DNA from: Actinernus sp. WN-2022
Taxonomy: Eukaryota; Cnidaria; Anthozoa; Actiniaria; Actinernidae
Reading direction: 5' to 3'
Assembly (NCBI GenBank): GCA_030867875.1
Contig: JAOWCC010000299.1
Location: 496,001-560,000, forward strand
Length of the DNA stretch: 64,000 nucleotides
Shown: in pieces, positions 46,140 to 57,499 of the stretch
Layout: every line of letters starts with the position of its first letter
Numbering within the stretch: position 1 is the stretch's first letter
The notes under the pieces: model-generated
Database searches by the model: none
What the model saw: only the letters and a program-made list of their open reading frames with translations
What the model was told of the DNA's origin: nothing
Position numbers and translations under genes: made by a program

Positions 46140-46737
46140 TTAGCGGCTCAGAAGTCTCTTGCATTTTTACCAGCCTTAGGGTTCCCTTTTTGCTTGTATT
46201 TTTACAGTTCAAGTAGCTGATTACTTTAACTAGTAGTCTAACGGATTGCTTCCAAATATATGAGTATTTGAACAGTTTTTGCAACGGTTTTCTAGCTATA
46301 ACCCTCACTCAGTTTTCTCCACTGCATGCTAGCTCACTTTTTGTTCAGTTCAAACGTTAACTCAGTTCGCGCGAAAAACTTTTGCACGCGCGCGTTACCA
46401 AATTCCCGCCTCGGCAAAACTTCTTTTATGAGAGTTAGTTTTCATTCATCCGAGATCTACTCGTGTCCTTATGAATCTCGCCCGAGAAGGTTTTGTCTAG
46501 GACGAACTTCTGAGCCGCTTTCTACACTTGACTGCGCTGTGCAATGTTTAGCAGCATTTGTTTCTTTGCCTTCGACAAACGACGAGAAAATGTTGGACAT
46601 TTGCTGGAACTGTTAGACAAGGTTTAAAGTGATGGCCAGATGGACGGACTAATTAACTCTTTGTCTTTGGACTTCGGTTCGCGAATTCGCTTCCTCATTA
46701 CATGTTTGTGCCAATTTGTGGTGGAAAAATCGACTGC
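46140..46737. other. Interior of the composite foldback, no gene supported
   Basis: Contains an open frame (46326-46616, 96 residues) with L-D-C-A-V-Q-C-L near its end. I cannot match it to a family with confidence and see no splice or promoter support. Confidence 0.25.
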
Positions 46738-48193
46738 ATCTAAATCGGAAAAGTGGAACTTCTTCCTCACACTCTTGACTAGAAATTTCAAAGATCATTG
46801 TACTCTTGGAACGAGCAAGCTCACTACAAACCATACCAACCCAAGCGCAAAGTTTGAAATTATTTGACAGTTGAAATACGAAGGTTCAAACATTCAGAAT
46901 ATCTGGTATTTTATCGCACTAAATGGCAAATGAATAACACAATAAACTTGCTTTGATGAAGATTATGTGGTTGTGTCTTGAATTTGGGGGTTTGGGGCCG
47001 ATTTGACGAGTTTCAAGAAAACCTGGATTCACTCTACCAAAATGATGCCTCGTTTTGGTACTCTCCCATGCAATTGTGCGCTGTGATTTTCAACTCCAAA
47101 ACGAGACAACATTTCGGTTGGACTTCCGGTGTCCCATCAGACTGCGAAGAAGTGTTATTCATTTTCCATTTAGTGCGATAAAATACCTGATATTCTGAAT
47201 GTTTGAACCTTCGTACTTCAACTGTCAAATAATTTCAAACTTTGAGCTTGGGCTGCCTGTGTACAAACACGGAAATTTGCTAGTTAAATATTTGTTTACG
47301 ATGTGATAACCTGTATTTGTGCTGAATTTATTGATGGTGATACTAGTAGAGTGGAGTGAAATTTGGTCTGAAATCAAAGTACGAGAGTTTAGCGGTCGTG
47401 CGAAATATATATTTTTGTAAACAAACTTACCGCAATCTCACACCATCAAGTCTTCAAGATATTTTTCTTCCGGTTCGTTTCTCGGAAGTTGCCAGAAAAC
47501 TTCATCGGGGTGGTGTGTCAAGTTGCAAAACAGCCTATACGAGGGAGATTAGGAAAAATATGTCAGTTGTCCATTTCTTCGCTGGGGAATCTAGATGGGA
47601 GATCATTCGACAGTTTGATTAAAATGTTTTGAATGTGATGACCGTTCTAAATCCTTATGATGGCTCATATCTGTCCCGATCATAGGGAGAAAAAAATCGT
47701 CGAAAATCTGGACTAGTTTGACGGTTTCTAGGAAGCTAGAACTCGATGTCGCCGTGAATTACCAACAAAAACTTAGCTCATTTACTGTTCTTCAACATTT
47801 TGAACGTTAGAGAGGAAGCAGCGACCTATAAGTTTTCGTTTTTCGGCAAAATTCTCGCGCGTCTCGCTTGGCGGCCATGAATTTAGTTGTCGGCCTTGTG
47901 TATTTTTATGTAGTTAGCGAGATGAGCTACAGGAAGCCCGAGCTGTATTATTTCTTCCGGTTATTCCGAAATTTGAAAACCTTTAAATCCTGCACACATC
48001 CCTCTCCCGAAATGGAGAAAGCAGCCACGTGTACTTGGTTGAGTTTGCTGACGTGAACTATTGATTGTTCGGTGTATTCCTTTCCTCCGGAAAGACTGAA
48101 ATGACGTCACGAACCACTCACCAGTCCGCTTGTAGTGCCGATCAAACAAAATCTGGCCAATAGACCACATGTAAAACCCATTACAGGGTCCTG

Positions 48194-49313
48194 GGGTCGA
48201 ATCATGAAAGCGAGGTCAGTCGGTCTTGCCTTTCAAATTTTCGCCATAACAAATCAAAACCAGGAGCCTATTACAAGGAGTGTCCACGTCTATACGACGG
48301 CACAGACTCGTTTTGTGCTAAAAATAGACGGAATTTCGCGGGAGCAATTTGAGCAGCCAATGAACACGACTCTTAAGACAAAGCGACAGTGACGTCAGAT
48401 TTTGCACATTCTCAGTTCAGTAATGGCGAAGTAAATTCGATCGAGAGCGGTGATGTCGGCGTCAAGTTTAAAATATTTAGTTATTTATTAGAATATGGCA
48501 TTATTTATTATCAGGAACCGGTCTCTCGTTCTTTTTCTTTGGAAAACGTGTATGGGGTCGAATAATGACGGATTGTGGACTTCGACATTGGATCTCTCGC
48601 TCCGCTTTGGCCGCCATTGTTTTCAACTTTGAACTCGACAATTTGCGGACCTCTTAGGAAGTACACCGTTTCGCGGGGAAAAGCAATCTATTTCTAGAAC
48701 AAAACGAGTCTGTGCCGTCGTAGTTATATAGTACTAGATGGACGCTCCTAGTAATGGGCTCTGGCATTGACCTAATGACCATAACCATTTCATCCACTAA
48801 ATCCTTCTAAATTTTAAGAAATGAACCGGCTAAGAACTGTAGTGGAATCCATTGTTCTGCGGCAATGAGCCTCCCTCGCATACGATTTTGCTTGAATATG
48901 CCTTAAGTGCTTTAAGGGTTGGCTACAGTCGAAACCACATCTCGAAAAAAAGATTGTGTTTATGCTATTGGCTCTTTTTCTGTGAAAACTCAGAAGCCAC
49001 CATCCAGCCAATTGGAAATGGAGAAAACAAAGATTTTTCAATCGCAAATTTGAGAACTTTCCCCACACACGATATTCTTCGAAATTAAACCATAGTTAGT
49101 TTGATCAAAAATACATTCAAACCACAAAAAAATCGAATGAAAATGCATTATTTATATGGGTTTCTATTGAATTTATAAGTATCAACCAATGAAATTACGA
49201 GAAAGAGTAATAGTAAATTAACACCTTTTAACATTCCTTGCCGTGGAGCACTGCAGTTCTTATCTGGACCATTACTTAATATGTTGACCGACCTCGCTTT
49301 CATGATTCGACCC
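48194..49313. mobile_element. TIR element containing a second TIR element
   Basis: Outer ends GGGTCGAATCATGAAAGCGA and, reversed, TCGCTTTCATGATTCGACCC. Inner element 48264-48761 has ends GAGCCTATTACAAGGAG(T)G and C(G)CTCCTAGTAATGGGCTC. The inner arms also share ACGACGGCACAGACTCGTTT with its reverse complement. No coding content recognised. Confidence 0.6.
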
Positions 49314-50005
49314 AATGAAGGTCTCTACAGCTTTGGTTGGTAATTTGCATAAGAATGTGTAATGTCTATAAATAATAAAAAGGGTGAAACGCGCTCTGAT
49401 TGGTCGATAGCCATGACCTATTAGAGTACAGATGCTCTATTTTGCTGGGAACGTTCGCTAATTATTGTATAAAATGAATAGATTTCATTTTGCCGTGGGC
49501 CTGTCCTGTTAAAGATGCACAGATGACACTCGACTGTGTCTCGTGGCGTACTTCTTTCATCTCGTCATCTGTGCATCAATATGTATAAGAGGACTGACGC
49601 ACGTCAAAACGTATATACACCTATTTCAAAAATGTTCTGCAGGACAAACGACATTCACAGACCGAAATGGAGTGTGGATTTAGGGGGGGGGGGGGGGGAG
49701 TGTATTGGTGCAGGTGCGTGGATCGGATAAACTACGGTGTGAGTCGAAAATCGATTCGAAGAAAACCATTAATGTTCGTCTAAAAGTTTCTGACCCCCCA
49801 AACAAACGAATTCACCACACTTTCAGCTACGTCCACAATCCATCCTGTGACAACCTTTTTGAAATAGTTGTATATATGTACCACGTCAGCTAATTGTATA
49901 CTGCCTATAGTGTGCGTGTGTTAAGCCTTAGGGTTCGCCTTCACCAGTGCTATGTCAGCTTCCATCATTTCATTCACGAGCTCCTGCAACGCAGAAATAT
50001 AACAA
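49314..50005. other. No gene seen; one diverged unit of the 88-bp repeat
   Basis: 49384-49440 (GTGAAACGCGCTCTGATTGG ... TATTAGAGTACAGAT) is a solitary relative of the array at 54499-55672. A 16-base G run is at 49683-49698. Confidence 0.6.
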
Positions 50006-50326
50006 TTGGTCACGTCAACACACTGTGGTCACGTCAATACACTGTAACGTCAACACACTGTGGTCACGTCAATACACTGTAACGTCAACACACTGTGGTC
50101 ATGTCAACACACTGTGGTAACGTCAACACACTGTGGTCACGTCAATACACTGTAACGTCAACACACTGTGGTCACGTCAACACACTGTAGTCACGTCAAC
50201 ACACTGTAACGTCAACACACTGTGGTCACGTTAATACACTGTAACGTCAACACACTGTGGTCACGTCAATACACTTTAACGCCAACACACTGTAGTCACG
50301 TCAATACACTGTAACGTCAATACACG
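50006..50326 (+). repeat. CGTCAACACACTGT tandem array
   Basis: About 18 units of 16-19 bp alternating CGTCAATACACTGTAA and CGTCAACACACTGTGGTCA. Confidence 0.9.
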
Positions 50327-50487
50327 CATAAGGCTTCACTTGTCACGAACAAAGGTTTTAATACGAGGCTCCGAAACAAATCAAATGTATTATTTTCTCG
50401 GTGAACAGAAAAACATGTTTCGTCTCTAAAGCATGATATTGAAATCTTTGTAGGTGACAAGTGGTGTATATCTCGAAAGAAGCCTAT
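50327..50487. mobile_element. MITE-1 family, degraded copy
   Basis: AAGGCTTCACTTGTCACGAA and CAAAGGTTTTAATACGAGGC at the left; GTGACAAGTGGTGTATATCT and AGGCCTA-like end at the right. Same TIR order as 32604-33073. Confidence 0.6.
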
Positions 50488-50496
50488 AATAATAGG

Positions 50497-51148
50497 TGAT
50501 ATTACAGTGGCGTCTACGAATGGCAGTTTCAGCAGTATTGACCCAAACAGTTTCAGCAGTATTGACCCAAACAGTTTCAGCAGTATTGACCCAAACAGTT
50601 TCAGCAGTATTGACCCAAACAGTTTCAGCAGTATTGGCCCAAACAGTTTCAGCAGTATTGACCCAAACAGTTTCAGCAGTATTGACCCAAACAGTGTCAG
50701 CAGTATTGACCCAAACAGTGTCAGCAGTATTGACCCAAACAGTGTCAGCAGTATTGACCCAAACAGTGTCAGCAGTATTGACCCAAACAGTGTCAGCAGT
50801 ATTGACCCAAACAGTGTCAGCAGTATTGACCCAAACAGTGTCAGCAGTATTGACCCAAACAGTGTCAGCAGTATTGACCCAAACAGTGTCAGCAGTATTG
50901 ACCCAAACAGTGTCAGCAGTATTGACCCAAACAGTGTCAGCAGTATTGACCCAAACTGTTTCAGCAGTATTGACCCAAACAGTGTCAGCAGTATTGACCC
51001 AAACTGTGTATCTAAATTAGTCGTGCTTGTTTAAGAGGGTGTTGGTTCATGCAACAATAATGGTTTCAATGGTGCTTCATTACATCGAAGTGAGGCGTTC
51101 GGGTCAATACCGCTGAAACTGCTATTCGTAGGCGCCACTGTAATATCA
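50497..51148. mobile_element. TIR element whose interior is a 24-bp array
   Basis: Left TIR 50497-50544 and right TIR 51101-51148 (48 bp, few mismatches) start TGATATTACAGTGGCG. The inner end of the left TIR (GCAGTTTCAGCAGTATTGAC) is itself the first unit of the tandem array that fills the element. Confidence 0.8.
50523..51008 (+). repeat. 24-bp tandem array, about 20 units
   Basis: Unit CAGTTTCAGCAGTATTGACC plus CAAA, with a TTTC to TGTC change spreading through units 7 onward. Open in more than one frame only because 24 is a multiple of three. Confidence 0.95.
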
Positions 51149-51445
51149 GCTATAGTTCTGCATTAACTCCGTTAGGCTTCTGATTGAGTGCGTAGGTTTT
51201 CCGCGAGCACGTTTCTCGTGTTTGCATGGATCGTGCGCTGAAATGATAATCAACCTGACAGTTTTCAAAAACAGATCGAAACAAAGTATCAATATCTGAG
51301 CAAGGTTAGGCAAACCTGATCAACATCTACTTCAACAACATGACAATCGGTGAATGGTCGTGCTAGCGCTGCAGTTAATGTATTACTAGTGTGGAAATTG
51401 TTTATCGGCAATTCAAAGGCAAAAGTCCCCAAACCCCCAACCCCC

Positions 51446-51721
51446 AACCCCTAATAGGTAAAATGGACGACGGTCCCTTAGAGCGGTTTTCAGTTAAGTG
51501 TAGTGAAACCAAACGCAAATTACCCACAGCCAACCAATCATAGGAGCGAGTAATCACAAGTAACTCATAAATGGCTTCCCTGTGAACCAATGACAAACCA
51601 AAGCAAAACCAATTTGCATTTGGTTTTACTTTGGATTCTGATTGGTTGGTTTACTTTCTCAGCCAATAGGAGAGCTTAGTAAACCCAACCCCTAATAGGT
51701 AAAATGGACGACGGTCCCTTA
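51446..51721. repeat. 35-bp direct repeats flanking a 206-bp coral-type repeat
   Basis: The 35 bases beginning AACCCCTAATAGGTAAAATG occur identically at 51446-51480 and 51687-51721. Between them is a dispersed repeat starting GAGCGGTTTTCAGTTAAGTG and containing CCAATCA words. A reverse-orientation relative is at 57785-57915. Confidence 0.8.
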
Positions 51722-51973
51722 TATTTGTGATTACAAGTTCAGTTTCTAAGGAAATTGCTGTAGCCGTTAATTCTAAACACCAGGATGTAACACGTCCAAT
51801 ACACGCAGTACGAAAATCCACGTATTCAGGGTGGGGGTAGCGACTTGTTATTTAAATACAAGATTGCATAAAACTTGTTTCGCATTCGTGTTCGATTAGT
51901 GGTCGTTAATTGGCTACAAACAGTCTCCTTCCTCGATTGATTGAAATGATACGCAATATCCCTCGAAGACAAT

Positions 51974-52735
51974 AGGGCCATTTATACGAGAGAAATAAGA
52001 CGCGGCTTACGTAAGACGCGAACTGCTCGTATAAAAGGTACAAAACTTCTGTTCGCGACTAACACAAGCCGCGTCTAACATAGGACGCGGCTTATTCTGG
52101 ACTAGGGTTTTGAGCTGTTCTTAGCTAGGCCGCGTCTAAGATAAGCCGCGAAAACTCACGTTTAAACGAGGTCAACAGTTGTTCGCGTCTTGTTGAAGAC
52201 GGGAACAGTTACCGCGCATGCGTACGTTTTGTTGTTATCTTGGCACTGGCCAAAATATCGCAGGCTCTGGGAACGAGATTGTGTTGTTACGTCTTCCCGG
52301 CCAGAAATGAAGGACAAGATGGCGGCTACTTTTGTTTCTGTTGAGTCGGCAGACGAAGCTGGTAGCTCTGAAAAGAAAAGAGCCAAGAGGCCTGCTAAGA
52401 GGAACACTTGGACCTTATTGGGAGAGAAGCAATTCTTGCAGGTGTGCAAGGAATTTGAAACAGAACAGACACTGATATTTACGTCGTTTTTTCTTGACAA
52501 CGCCAAACGTTTTGCCTTCTTGCCAACCCGCACCATTTTGATACATTTTGACACGACATACTGAACCATGACAACCATACCCGAAAACGAGGCATATACC
52601 TTACTGGACGCAACCCATTTATACGAGAACTATGCGTCTTATGCAAGCCTAGCTCGTATAAATGGGTCAGTTCGCGTCTTACGTAAGCCGCGTCTTATGT
52701 AAGCCGCGTCTTATTTCTCTCGTATAAATGGCCCT
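51974..52735. mobile_element. TIR element (GGGCCATTTATACGAG ends) with a small ORF
   Basis: Both ends read GGGCCATTTATACGAGAGAA, with ~60 bp of inverted similarity including AAGACGCGGCTTACGTAAG. Extra inverted copies of GACGCGGCTTA occur inside (52075-52150, 52610-52700). About 760 bp. It carries the ORF at 52307-52564 and no transposase core, so it is probably a non-autonomous DNA transposon. Confidence 0.75.
52307..52564 (+). CDS. Small unrecognised ORF inside the TIR element
   Basis: From the ATG at 52307 (M-K-D-K-M-A-A-T-F-V) 85 codons to TGA. The middle is basic (K-K-R-A-K-R-P-A-K-R) followed by N-T-W-T-L-L-G-E-K-Q-F-L-Q-V-C-K-E, which faintly resembles the start of a SANT/Myb-type DNA-binding domain such as those encoded by Harbinger elements. 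The rest is too short and does not continue the domain. It could be a truncated transposon-encoded protein or chance. Confidence 0.3.
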   Translation: MKDKMAATFVSVESADEAGSSEKKRAKRPAKRNTWTLLGEKQFLQVCKEFETEQTLIFTSFFLDNAKRFAFLPTRTILIHFDTTY

Positions 52736-52860
52736 AATGTTAGTCATTTTTTGCAAATTTCCTTTGATTTTAACCATCCCACATGTGCGCGAGGTTCGTC
52801 AGTTCATATGAGAATCGCTGAAATATTAACGGTGTCCGCACTGCGAATATAAATACCTCT

Positions 52861-52968
52861 CACCGTGACGCAGCCACACCGTGACGCAGCCACACCGTGA
52901 CGCAGCCACACCGTGACGCAGCCACACCGTGACGCAGCCACACCGTGACGCAGCCACACCGTGACGCA
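52861..52968 (+). repeat. 16-bp tandem array CACCGTGACGCAGCCA, 7 units
   Basis: Seven near-identical units in unique DNA. Confidence 0.95.
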
Positions 52969-53103
52969 GCCCTTTTACAACTCAACATTTGTTGCCTCAC
53001 CTCGAAGTTTGTTTTTGGTTTCCATCCCAACACGTTCTCTGCTTTCTTGGCGGTGCCCAGAGGCAGGTCCTATAGCAGTAGAGATGTGCAGCTGTGAGTG
53101 CGA

Positions 53104-53571
53104 AAGCCTGGTTCACACTAGCGTGACAAGCAACATACGCAGACAAAGCAATGCATTGATCATTAGCGGTACTTGTTACTCAGGTGTAACACAAGAACAA
53201 TTACCGCTTAAATACGACAGTGTCTGCGTATCATACTTGCGTTTAGAGCAGATTTCATATGAGTGGGACAAACTACGGCAATGACTACAGCACGGTTACT
53301 GTACGGCATGGCGTGACATTGAAATGGTTTAGAGCAGATTTCGTATGAGTGAGATAAACTACGGCAATGACTACAGCACGGTTACTGTACGAGATGCCGT
53401 GACATTGAAATGGTTTAATTCCCAATTGTTTGTCTTTCTGATCCAATCACATTACAGAGTTACGCTACAGTAAGTTACAGAACGGTTACCGTAAGGCTAC
53501 AAAGATGTTGTAGTTTGTCCCACACATACCACATCTGTTCTACGCTTACGTCACTAGTGTGGACCAGGCTT
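53104..53571. mobile_element. MITE with AAGCCTGGTTCACACTAG ends (copy 2)
   Basis: Ends AAGCCTGGTTCACACTAGCG and, reversed, AGCCTGGTCCACACTAGTG. The interior shares GCAACATACGCAGAC and GCATTGATCATTAGCGG with 228-395. It includes a ~90-bp internal tandem duplication (53241-53330 and 53331-53417: TTTAGAGCAGATTTC ... GACATTGAAATGG). Confidence 0.75.
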
Positions 53572-54498
53572 AAACAGGAAGTTCCGGTATAGAAGAGCCA
53601 TGACCAGGCCACTAATACCTTCAGTTGTCACTCAGCCTTTGCTCGAGTGCTTCCTACCGATTGCTTGTCGCGCGAAAAATTCAAATCCAACACATAAATG
53701 TTTAACTTCAAATTATCAAACTCATTAATAATTCATGACACAAAAAACAAAGGAAATCACTGAGCGATAAGTGATCTGTAAATCTGATACAGATTTCGTC
53801 CTGATTTATATAAACTTTTGCTTCAATTTTCTCGGCCAAAATAAGTCGTATCGCCAAAATAACTGAAAACATGACTCTATACATCTAGGCGCTTGATAAG
53901 TCAGAAACAGAATTCGTGTCCGTGCTTTATGGGATTTACAAACTCTCACTTTCAGCTCTGTATCTGTATCTGTATCTATGACGTAAACAGTCACAAATTG
54001 GCAGTCATTAATGAACAACTATCGTCCCTCTGTTCAGCTTCTTTGTCTTGTTTGATTCTTAACCTTCATAATCTACCATTCTAACAGGAGAGGACCGACA
54101 TTCTCGCATTTCTTCTTCACTGCTCTGCAATTTGAATTTCAAATTTCGACTTTCAAGGCGCGAAAAGAGGGGCTAACCCTTTTATATCGGAACTTCGCAT
54201 TTACCAGCTAGACTAGCTGCGGAGAAATAAAGACAAAGCCCCTTTCAAGGAGTCTGTATCTTACCACTTCAGCAGGCCTGTAGTACTTCGGATCGACCCG
54301 TACGAGAATTTTCTCAGAAGACTTGTCCTTGCCAACTTCTTCGTCTCCTTTCCCTTCCCAGCTAAATAGTTGAAGGAAAATGTTTTTGTGTCAACAATAA
54401 ACGAGGTGTCAATATTTAGGAGTTCAATATTAAGGCGCCTTTTTACCGAAAACAAACGACCCTTACAAAACTAATCATTACAAAGTTTCATGCTTTAT
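53572..54498. other. No gene seen
   Basis: Short frames only; a (TGTATC)n run of about four units at 53957-53980. Confidence 0.4.
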
Positions 54499-55672
54499 AC
54501 AATCAATAGTGTGAAACGTGCGCTCTGATTGGTCAATAGCCATGTTATTAGAGTACAGATATATACAGATGAATACAATCAAGAGTGTGAAACCTGCGCT
54601 CTGATTGGCCAATAGCCATGTGTTATTAGAGTACAGATATATACTGATGTCACATTATTTTATACAATCAACAGTGTGAAACGTGCGCTCTCATTGGTCA
54701 ATAGCCATGTGCTATTAGAGTACAGATATATGAAGATGACGTAACATGTATACAATCAACAGACGTGTGAAACGCGCGATCTGATTGGTCAATAGCCATG
54801 TGCTATTAGAGTACAGATATATAAAGATGACGTAACATGTATACAATCAACAGTGTGAAACGTGCGCTCTGATTGGTCAATAGCCATGTGTTATTAGAGT
54901 ACAGATATATAAAGATGACGTCACATTTATACAATCAACAGTGTGAAACGTGCGCTCTGATTGGTCAATAGAAATGTGCTATTAGAGTACAGATATATAC
55001 TGATGACGTAACATGTATACAATCAACAGTGTGAAACGTGCGCTCTGATTGGTCAATAGCCATGTGCTATTAGAGTACAGATATATACTGATGACGTAAC
55101 ATGTATACAATCAACAGTGTGAAACGCGCGATCTGATTGGTCAATAGCCATGTGCTATTAGACTACAGATATATAAAGATGACATAATATGTATACAATC
55201 AACAGTGTGAAACGCGCGATCTGATTGGTCAATAGCCATGTGCTATTAGAGTACAGATATATAAAGATGACGTAACATGTATACAATCAACAGTGTGAAA
55301 CGCGCGACCTGATTGGTCAATAGCCATGTGCTATTAGAGTACAGATATATAAAGATGACGTAACATGTATACAATCAACAGTGTGAAACGCGCGACCTGA
55401 TTGGTCAATATCCATGTGCTATTAGAGTACAGATATATAAAGATGACGTAACATGTATACAATCAACAGTGTGAAACGCGCGATCTCATTGGTCAATAGC
55501 CATGTGTTATTAGAGTACAGATATATAAAGATGACGTAACATGTATACAATCAACAGACGTGTGAAACGCGCGATCTGATTGGTCAATAGCCATGTGCTA
55601 TTAGAGTACAGATATATAAAGATGACGTAACATGTACACAATCAAGTGTGAAACGCGCGATCTCATTGACTC
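54499..55672 (+). repeat. 88-bp satellite, about 14 units
   Basis: Unit of 88 bp. Each contains GTGAAACGCGCGATCTGATT, ATTGGTCAATAGCCATGTG, TATTAGAGTACAGATATATA(AA)G and TGACGTAACATGTATACAAT. Units therefore carry a CCAAT-box complement (ATTGG), a TATATAAAG word and a CRE-like TGACGTAA at fixed spacing. Units fall into two groups (CGTGCGCTCT early, CGCGCGATCT late). Confidence 0.95.
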
Positions 55673-55859
55673 GACTGCGTTTGACTCGACTGCATCGCGT
55701 GGCGTGCAAATATTCTGCAAAATAATTCCGAGCTGCTGTTTCGAGTTCCAAGCTCCGCGTTACCTTGTACGCACGGCCTTCTAATATTACTATACCGATT
55801 ATGCCAAAATCTCTCAGGAAACACTGGTTTCCACGAATTTACAGAAAGTAGGGTACATT

Positions 55860-56340
55860 TTTCATTTCTAGGGAAACTATTCAACCCAATAGCCCACTTC
55901 CGAGATATGCCTCACTTCGTACGTACAAAGGAATCAATACGAGGCTCCGCGCATAATGCTCAGTCGTTCGTGACAAACTACAGAAGTGCTGTAGTCTTGT
56001 CACGAACGACTGAGCATTATGCACGGAGCCTCGTATTAATTCCTTTGTATGTAGGAAGTGAGGCATAATTCGGAAGTGGGCTATTCTTTTCGAAAATCCT
56101 CTCATAGAATCTAAGCTACAAGGGAAATTGAGTCGTTTTAAAAGTTTATTTCCAGAAGTAGAGAAAAAGGACAATATGTAATATACGTGACAAAACTGCT
56201 GCGTTTCTATGGCAACACCGATCTTGATCAAACTTACTTTGTTTGAAAGCTTATTCAATCTCAAGAAAATGACAGCAACGTATGAACCGTCCAGATTTGA
56301 GATACATGTACTGAGCCCTTCGAGCCACCTTAAAATAGAA
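55860..56340 (+). repeat. Family F, copy 4, split by a MITE-1
   Basis: AACTATTCAACCC before 55888 and TTTTCGAAAATCCTCTCATA after 56085 join as the family F phrase ATATTCAACC...TTTTCGAAAACGGTCTCAT. The remainder (CTACAAGGGAAATTGAGTCG, CTATGGCAACACCGATC) follows F with about 25% divergence by eye. Confidence 0.55.
55888..56085. mobile_element. MITE-1 family, compact copy
   Basis: 198 bp, almost entirely two ~88-bp inverted arms: AATAGCCCACTTCCGAGATA ... GTTCGTGACAA and TTGTCACGAAC ... GAAGTGGGCTATT, with a short centre. Inserted in family F. Confidence 0.85.
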
Positions 56341-56379
56341 CAGTACGCTCGCGCCGGACAAACGTGAGGTCCAAATCTA

Positions 56380-56975
56380 GCCAATCAGCAACGAAACGTA
56401 CTTCAACATTCAAATGGATTTTTGAATGTTATCCAATCAGCAACGAGACTTTCTTCAGCATTCAAATGGCATTTTTAACTTTATCCAATCAGCAACGAGA
56501 CTTTCTTCAGCATTCAAATGGCATTTCAAACTTTATACAATCAGTAATGAGACTTTATTCAGCATTCAAATGGCATTTTAAACTTTATCCAATCAGCAAC
56601 GAGACTTTCTTTAATTAGCATTCAAATGGCATTTTAAACTTTATCCAATCAGCAATGAGACTTTCTTCAGCATTCAAATGGCATTTTAAACTTTATCCAA
56701 TCAGTAATGAGACTTTCTTTAGCATTCAAATGGCATTTTAAACTTTATCCAATCAGTAATGAGATCGACTTTCTTTAGCATTCAAATGGCATTTTAAACT
56801 TTATCCAATCAGCAACGAGACTTTCTTCAGCATTCAAATGGCATTTTAAACTTTATCCAATCAGTAATGATACTTTCTTTGGCATTAAAATGGCTTTTTA
56901 GGCATTATTCAATCAGCAACGACACTTTCTTCAGCATTAAAATGGCTTTTTAAACGTTATCCAATCAGCAATGAG
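56380..56975 (+). repeat. 52-bp satellite, about 12 units
   Basis: Unit TATCCAATCAGCAACGAGAC, TTTCTTCAGCATTCAAATGG, CATTTTAAACTT. Each has a perfect CCAATCA (CCAAT box). Last units drift (AATGGCTTTTTA). Confidence 0.95.
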
Positions 56976-57499
56976 AGTTTTTGTGCATCTGGGTGCGATA
57001 CATGTACATATAAATATTTGCAGCCCAGCTTGTGTGGACGAGACTTGCTTAAGACGAGATGCTTACACAATCTCGGTGCCAATATGGCCAAATGTTGACT
57101 TCTCTACAAATTCTCTACAAATTCTCGCCTGTGGCAATTACAAAGTCATCTCGTTTGTCTTGTTGTAGAATTAACCACATGGCCTACAGAGGAAACAGAT
57201 ACGGAGGATATTAGGAGCAGTGCTGTATTGAACAGAAGAAGATTTCGGAAAAAAAATAAGATTAGAAAAAGGTTTGAAGCGGATTGATATTTGGGTATAA
57301 AATAGGTGTGGAATAAAATACACTTTTCGTCAAAATCAAATCTAGGGATAGCGAGGTCACTCGCCCATTATTACTACACAATATACCAAAATGCTGAACT
57401 TTTTCACTCTGAGGGAATTTAGTTGCCCATAAATTAGCAGGGGGAGGGAGGTGAAGAAATGGGGAGGGTCATGACGTTTTAATAAAAAAATTGGCCCTT
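56976..57499. other. No gene seen
   Basis: No repeat or coding region recognised. Confidence 0.4.

Larger units (their letters stand above)
44413..48051. mobile_element. 3.6-kb composite foldback element
   Basis: Starts TCAGCAAACTCAAC and ends GTTGAGTTTGCTGA. Inverted arms of about 750 bp (44413-45190 against 47290-48051) carry matching blocks such as CCATTTCGGGAGAGGGATGT. Inside lie a 251-bp palindrome (45221-45740), a MITE (45864-46139) and two more inverted pairs (45748-45815 with 46738-46815; 46850-46940 with 47155-47245). No transposase was found. The open frames inside are mirror images made by the inverted arms. Confidence 0.7.

Noticed and set aside
46326..46616. 96-residue frame with a Cys-containing end
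   Set aside because: Only a faint resemblance to cysteine-rich extracellular domains, inside a foldback element, with no splice or promoter support.
50496..51034. Two overlapping 174-175-residue frames of an 8-residue repeat
   Set aside because: They arise from a 24-bp satellite, whose length keeps all frames open; two frames are open at once and there is no promoter or splice context.
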